DNA of 7,923 nt from Chloroflexota bacterium (GTDB lineage Bacteria; Chloroflexota; Dehalococcoidia; SM23-28-2; RBG-16-64-32): assembly GCA_022564695.1 (NCBI GenBank), contig JADFKX010000095.1, positions 1 to 7,923 on the forward strand, read 5' to 3'. Numbering within the stretch: position 1 is the stretch's first letter; every line of letters begins with the position of its first letter. Both the position numbers and the translations under genes were made by a program. Of this stretch, positions 4,642-7,923 are shown in pieces. The notes beneath the pieces were generated by a model. The model made no database searches. It saw only the letters and a list, made by a program, of their open reading frames with translations, and was not told the DNA's origin.

Positions 4642-6060
4642 TCAGCCCGTTGTCGCCGCTTCCGGCGTTGGCTGAGCCTCTGTCGCTACCTGAATGTCTT
4701 GGCGGTCGAACACGCTAAGGAGCGCCTCCGCGCAGCGGGGATCCAGCTGCGACCCAGCCACGCGGCGTATCTCCGCTTTCGCCTCTACCACCGTCATCGC
4801 CGGGCGATAGGGCCGCTCGGACGTGACCGCGTCGAACGTATCCGCGACCGAGATGATCCGCGACTCCAGCGGTATCTCTTGGCCGCTGAGACGGTCCGGG
4901 TACCCCGTTCCGTCGAACCGCTCGTGGTGGTGGCGGATGATGCCGCTCATATCGCGCAGCGCCTTCGCCTGCTGCGAGATCTCCCAGCCCTTCACCGTGT
5001 GCGTCTTCATCTGCTCCCACTCAGCCGGCGTGAGCTTGCCGGGCTTCTTCAGGAGGCCGAGCGGCAGGCTGATCTTGCCGATATCGTGCATCTGCGCCGC
5101 CAGCACCAGCTTGCGCAGCGCCGCCGGGGACAGCCCCATCTCCTTGCCGATTACGAGGGCGTAGGCTGCTACCCTGCGCACGTGCCCGAACGTCGCGATA
5201 TCGTACGACTCGATGTCGTCAGCGAGCTGCACCAGTGACTCGTCCCGTCCGCGGTCAAGCTGGGCGATCGCGTCTCGCATGACCAGCGCCTCGGCGATTG
5301 CCTGGACGCTGTTGGAGCGGCCGCTTTCCCAGACCCAGCCGGCGATGATCGACCCGAAGGCTGCCAAGAACAGGCCGTGGTATTCCCACCATGACAAGTG
5401 CCAGGCTCGCCCGAACCCCAGGCCGAGCTGCGCCTCGGCGAGGAGGACCAGCCCCACCACCATCGCCAGTTGCGAGTTCAACCGCGCCAGCCGGTAGGAC
5501 TGATAGTAGCGCCAGGCGGCGAAGGAGAGCATCGCAATGATGACAGCAGTCAGGCCGTACTTGAACGTGGTGTCTGTAGTGGGCAGCCAGGATAGCCAGC
5601 CTGGGAACGCCAGGCTGACACCCAGGAACGCCGCGAACGCAACCGCCGCCAAGGCGAACACCAGGCCCGGAAATCGCACCCCGTGCGCGTGCGTTAGGCC
5701 GCGTATCGTGATGGTGCTGAGCACGGCGAACATTGCCCCGGCGAACGTGCTGGCCCAGGGCGACGCGATCAGCACGGCGGACACCTCGTTGTACAGATAG
5801 CCTGGGGTAGTAAGACCATGCACGGAGAAGAGCGCGCCCAGAGCCATGAAGCTCAGCGCCAAGAACAGGATCCTCGTCTCGCGGACGGAGCGCACCGCGA
5901 GCACCAGCACGCCGCAGATCATCACCGCCATCAGGGACGCCGCCGATACGACGTAAAAGTGGAACTCCGGCGCCATCCAAACGGCATCCAGCTCTGGCAA
6001 CGCCAGCAGCACGCCCAGGATAGCGACGGGCGCGACGAGTGCAGCACCGATCAGTTTCAT
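4642..6060 (-). CDS. membrane-anchored HD-GYP domain protein, probable cyclic-di-GMP phosphodiesterase
   Basis: This 472-residue protein has two halves. Residues 1-245 hold about eight hydrophobic spans (approximately 4-22, 35-56, 63-81, 97-119, 131-152, 168-184, 198-214 and 227-245), a membrane sensor region I do not recognise as a named domain. A short linker (248-285) leads into a full HD-GYP domain: HVRRVAAYALVIGKEMGL, then HDIGK (325-329) with SLP, KTHTVKGWEI (352-361), HHHERFDGTGYP (377-388), and ADTFDAVTSERPYRP (406-420). The metal-binding His/Asp residues and the GYP loop are all present, so the domain is expected to hydrolyse cyclic-di-GMP at the cytosolic face. The ATG at 6060 has GGAGG 11 bases before it, a rather long gap. 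The gene stands alone and ends 28 bases past the convergent tRNA-Sec. No GGDEF partner is in view, and the signal sensed is unknown. Confidence 0.92.
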   Translation of the reverse strand: MKLIGAALVAPVAILGVLLALPELDAVWMAPEFHFYVVSAASLMAVMICGVLVLAVRSVRETRILFLALSFMALGALFSVHGLTTPGYLYNEVSAVLIASPWASTFAGAMFAVLSTITIRGLTHAHGVRFPGLVFALAAVAFAAFLGVSLAFPGWLSWLPTTDTTFKYGLTAVIIAMLSFAAWRYYQSYRLARLNSQLAMVVGLVLLAEAQLGLGFGRAWHLSWWEYHGLFLAAFGSIIAGWVWESGRSNSVQAIAEALVMRDAIAQLDRGRDESLVQLADDIESYDIATFGHVRRVAAYALVIGKEMGLSPAALRKLVLAAQMHDIGKISLPLGLLKKPGKLTPAEWEQMKTHTVKGWEISQQAKALRDMSGIIRHHHERFDGTGYPDRLSGQEIPLESRIISVADTFDAVTSERPYRPAMTVVEAKAEIRRVAGSQLDPRCAEALLSVFDRQDIQVATEAQPTPEAATTG

Positions 6061-6108
6061 AGTGGTCTAGGCCTCCGGATCTGGAAAGTATCTATATGTA
6101 GACGGAGG

Positions 6109-6234
6109 TCAGAGACTCATCGTTGCGGCTGTCGTGTGGGGTGATGGGTTGGCGCGTCGCTCCTGTGCCGAGCGCAACTGTTCGCGCACCTCCGCTGGTA
6201 CCCAGTCGTCGTGCTCGGCGTAGGTAGCCGGCAC
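6109..6234 (-). CDS. possible 41-residue hypothetical protein upstream of the HD-GYP gene
   Basis: A short minus-strand frame runs from GTG 6234 to TGA 6111-6109 and reads MPATYAEHDDWVPAEVREQL, then RSAQERR and a polar tail. About 30 of 41 third codon positions are G or C, as expected for a real gene in this GC-rich DNA, and the middle looks like a soluble amphipathic helix. The ribosome site is weak (GCAGG 3 bases before the GTG), there is no ATG, and no family is recognised. The frame lies in the 265-base gap between the HD-GYP and holA starts and ends 48 bases before the HD-GYP ATG, so it could be a leader gene of that transcript. It may equally be a chance frame or a remnant. Nothing else clear was seen in this gap apart from the holA promoter. 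Confidence 0.3.
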   Translation of the reverse strand: MPATYAEHDDWVPAEVREQLRSAQERRANPSPHTTAATMSL

Positions 6235-6286
6235 AGGCCTGCGTGTATCAGATGTCTTGAAGCACTACGCCCGACAGCGCGCCCTC

Positions 6287-6314
6287 TTGATAGCGCTCTC
6301 GCATGTGCTATTCT
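6287..6314 (+). promoter_or_regulatory. holA promoter with extended -10, probably leaderless
   Basis: TTGATA (6287-6292) and TATTCT (6309-6314) are 16 bases apart, with TGc directly before the -10. The start site would be near 6321, about five bases before the GTG at 6326, leaving no room for a Shine-Dalgarno. Confidence 0.5.
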
Positions 6315-6325
6315 TGGGCCGACTC

Positions 6326-7342
6326 GTGCTGTACGTATTCTTCGGCAAAGACTCTTTTTCCCTCCGCGAGAGGCTGGACGGGCTGCGTGCGTCTCTGGAT
6401 GCCGACGGGATGCTCGCCTCCAGCACGACTGTCCTAGACGGTCGCAAGACCAGCCTGGTGGAGGTGAGGGCCGCCTGCGATACGGTGCCTTTCATGTCCG
6501 CTAACCGGCTGGTGATCGTTGAAGGGCTTCTGTCGCGGCTGGCCGGCGCCGGACGCGGCCGGCGCAGCGGCGGCGGGGAGCCGTCGGGAGAGGCTGCCGC
6601 CTGGCTGCCGCTCGCCGATTACGCGGGTGGGATGCCGCCGTCTACGCATCTGGTGCTGATAGACGGTGAGATTAAGGGGCGTAACCCGCTCCTTGATGCG
6701 CTCAAGGGCAAGGGAGAGGTTCGGGAGTTCCGCCCCCTGTACCCGCGAGCCGTCACGGACTGGATCCGGAGGCGCGCCCAGCCTCTCGACCTCAAGCTTA
6801 GCGCCGGCGCCGTGCGCCTGCTCGCCGAGTTCGTGGGGAGCGATCTCTGGACACTCTCCGGTGAGCTGGAGAAGCTGTCCGTCTACGCCGCCGGTAAGCC
6901 CATCGGCGAGGAGGAGGTGCGGGCGCTGGTCACGGCCGTGCGCGAGACCGCCGTCTTCCCCCTGGTTGACGCCATTGTGGAGGCGCGTCCAGCAGTGGCT
7001 GTCAGGCTCTTGCGGCAGATGTTCCGACAGGGGAGCGCCGCTCCCTATATCATAATGATGATACAGCGGCAGTTTCGCCACCTGGCGATCGCCCGCGAGA
7101 TGCTGGATGCGGGGGAGAGCGGCCGGCGTATCGGCGATGCCATGCGGCTGTATGATTTCGCTCTCGAGAGGCTCTTGGATCAGGCTCCGGGCTATACCAG
7201 GGCGCGGCTCCAGGCGGCGTTCCAGCGCCTGCTGGAGGCGGACCTCCACATCAAACGCGGCATCTACGATGGCGAGCTGGCCCTGGAGCTGCTGGTGCAG
7301 GACCTGGCGGAGACGGGCTTCCGGGCCCGGGCCGTGGCCTAG
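6326..7342 (+). CDS. holA: DNA polymerase III subunit delta
   Basis: The protein is 338 residues from GTG 6326, the usual length for HolA, the delta subunit of the clamp loader that opens the beta sliding clamp. The N-terminus LYVFFGKDSFSLRERL is the family's first strand and (degenerate) P-loop region. It is followed by RLVIVEGLLSRL, by the HLVLIDGEIKGRNPLLDALK segment near residue 120, by the lid stretch DLWTLSGELEKLSVYA, and by the C-terminal collar helices with LHIKRGIYDGELALELLVQDL. A Gly/Arg-rich insert (about residues 75-90) precedes the second core strand. The frame stays open upstream to TTG 6257 (361 residues), but the extra stretch is a hydrophobic tail foreign to HolA and would contain the apparent promoter at 6287-6314, so GTG 6326 is preferred. 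No ribosome site is seen; a leaderless message is likely. Its stop overlaps the convergent ABC transporter stop. Confidence 0.9.
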   Translation: MLYVFFGKDSFSLRERLDGLRASLDADGMLASSTTVLDGRKTSLVEVRAACDTVPFMSANRLVIVEGLLSRLAGAGRGRRSGGGEPSGEAAAWLPLADYAGGMPPSTHLVLIDGEIKGRNPLLDALKGKGEVREFRPLYPRAVTDWIRRRAQPLDLKLSAGAVRLLAEFVGSDLWTLSGELEKLSVYAAGKPIGEEEVRALVTAVRETAVFPLVDAIVEARPAVAVRLLRQMFRQGSAAPYIIMMIQRQFRHLAIAREMLDAGESGRRIGDAMRLYDFALERLLDQAPGYTRARLQAAFQRLLEADLHIKRGIYDGELALELLVQDLAETGFRARAVA

Positions 7343-7923
7343 TCGGAGCCGGCGTCACCGTTGCTGTGGAGGATGGGGTTGTAGCAGGCGGCGGACTGGT
7401 CTGGCTCCAGTTCGGTCAAGGTTGGCGCGGGCTCCGTCCGGCAGACGTTGGTGGCCTTGGGGCAACGGGGCAGGTAGGGACACTCCTCGGGCAGCTCCGC
7501 TAGATTGGGCGCCGCTCCGCGGATGGCCGGCAGGGGCCTGATCTGATCCTGGTCCCAGCGAGGGCGGCTCCCCAGGAGCGCCCATGTGTAGGGATGGCGG
7601 GGCCGATTGAACACCGTCCGCGTATCGCCGAACTCAACGACGGAGCCCGCGTACATGACCGCCATCTCATCGGCCATCTGGGCCACAACGCCGAGGTCGT
7701 GAGTGATGAGGAGGATGGAGGTGCCGAAGCGCTGCTGGAGCTGGCGCAGATCTTCGAGGATCGCCGCCTGTATGGTCACGTCCAGTGCGGAGGTCGGCTC
7801 ATCGGCGATGAGCACCTTGGGGTTCAGTGCGGTGGCGATAGCGATCATGACCCGTTGTGCCATGCCACCCGATAGCTGGAAGGGATAGCTCCGCGCTACC
7901 TCCTTCGGGTTGGGGAGGCCTAT
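7339..7923 (-). CDS. oligopeptide/dipeptide-type ABC transporter ATP-binding protein, C-terminal part (5' end outside window)
   Basis: The frame is open from the right edge of the window to TAG at 7341-7339, showing 194 residues. In order these are the ABC signature LSGGM (residues 17-21), Walker B VLIADEP (37-43), D-loop SALD (45-48) and the H-loop histidine (His75, LLITHDLGVVAQMADEMAVM). The Walker A and Q-loop lie outside. The last part has the C-terminal extension of peptide/nickel importers: RHPYTWALLGSRP, then a Cys-containing stretch with Cys spaced as in CPYLPRCPKATNVC and a late CYNP, which in some family members binds an iron-sulfur cluster. This places it with OppD/DppD-type ATPases, which power import of peptides or other small substrates at the inner membrane; the exact substrate is not readable. 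ATG 7863 is internal to the domain and is not the real start. Permease and OppF-type partners should lie beyond the right edge. Confidence 0.93.
   Translation of the reverse strand: MGLPNPKEVARSYPFQLSGGMAQRVMIAIATALNPKVLIADEPTSALDVTIQAAILEDLRQLQQRFGTSILLITHDLGVVAQMADEMAVMYAGSVVEFGDTRTVFNRPRHPYTWALLGSRPRWDQDQIRPLPAIRGAAPNLAELPEECPYLPRCPKATNVCRTEPAPTLTELEPDQSAACYNPILHSNGDAGSD

Noticed and set aside
5255..5980. Second minus-strand frame of 241 codons within the HD-GYP gene
   Set aside because: Frame-shifted shadow of the membrane region, Arg/Gly-rich and without motifs.
6434..7249. Long minus-strand frame of 271 codons opposite holA
   Set aside because: Low-complexity, His/Gly/Arg-rich translation typical of antisense frames; holA on the plus strand explains the region.

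Overview
The window looks like a piece of a GC-rich free-living bacterial chromosome, probably a Chloroflexota-type lineage (Dehalococcoidia/SAR202-like). That placement is an impression from protein style and apparent leaderless promoters, not something I could test. No insertion sequence, CRISPR array or phage gene is visible. Ordinary housekeeping genes alternate with small regulatory units, and most genes sit close together.

Layout: 1-639 (+) is the 3' part of an M20-family amidohydrolase, followed after 32 bases by plsX (672-1691, +), the phosphate acyltransferase of phospholipid synthesis. plsX converges on a TetR-family regulator (1795-2415, -) across a hairpin-rich gap. The regulator lies downstream of a 66-residue membrane protein gene (2455-2655, -). 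The promoter of that unit carries an 18-bp imperfect palindrome over its -10 and start site, so it looks self-repressed.

Next is a metal or redox module. A CsoR-type repressor (2769-3062, -) is divergent from thioredoxin (3183-3509, +) and a thioredoxin reductase (3523-4452, +). The control region between them holds a perfect 8-3-8 inverted repeat of the CsoR operator type, placed inside the -35/-10 spacer of the thioredoxin promoter and just downstream of the csoR -10. The reductase frame is broken by one TAA at codon 23, exactly where the FAD-binding fold normally has Tyr.

A selenocysteine tRNA (anticodon TCA) lies at 4517-4613. It converges on a membrane-anchored HD-GYP protein (4642-6060, -), a probable cyclic-di-GMP phosphodiesterase. 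Upstream of that is a possible 41-residue ORF (6109-6234, -). The window ends with the DNA polymerase III delta subunit holA (about 6326-7342, +), whose stop codon overlaps that of a convergent oligopeptide-type ABC transporter ATPase (7339-7923, -, cut by the window edge).

The most unusual points are the CsoR-type operator controlling a thioredoxin pair instead of a copper pump, the single-codon break in the reductase, and the tRNA-Sec with no selenoprotein or sel gene nearby.
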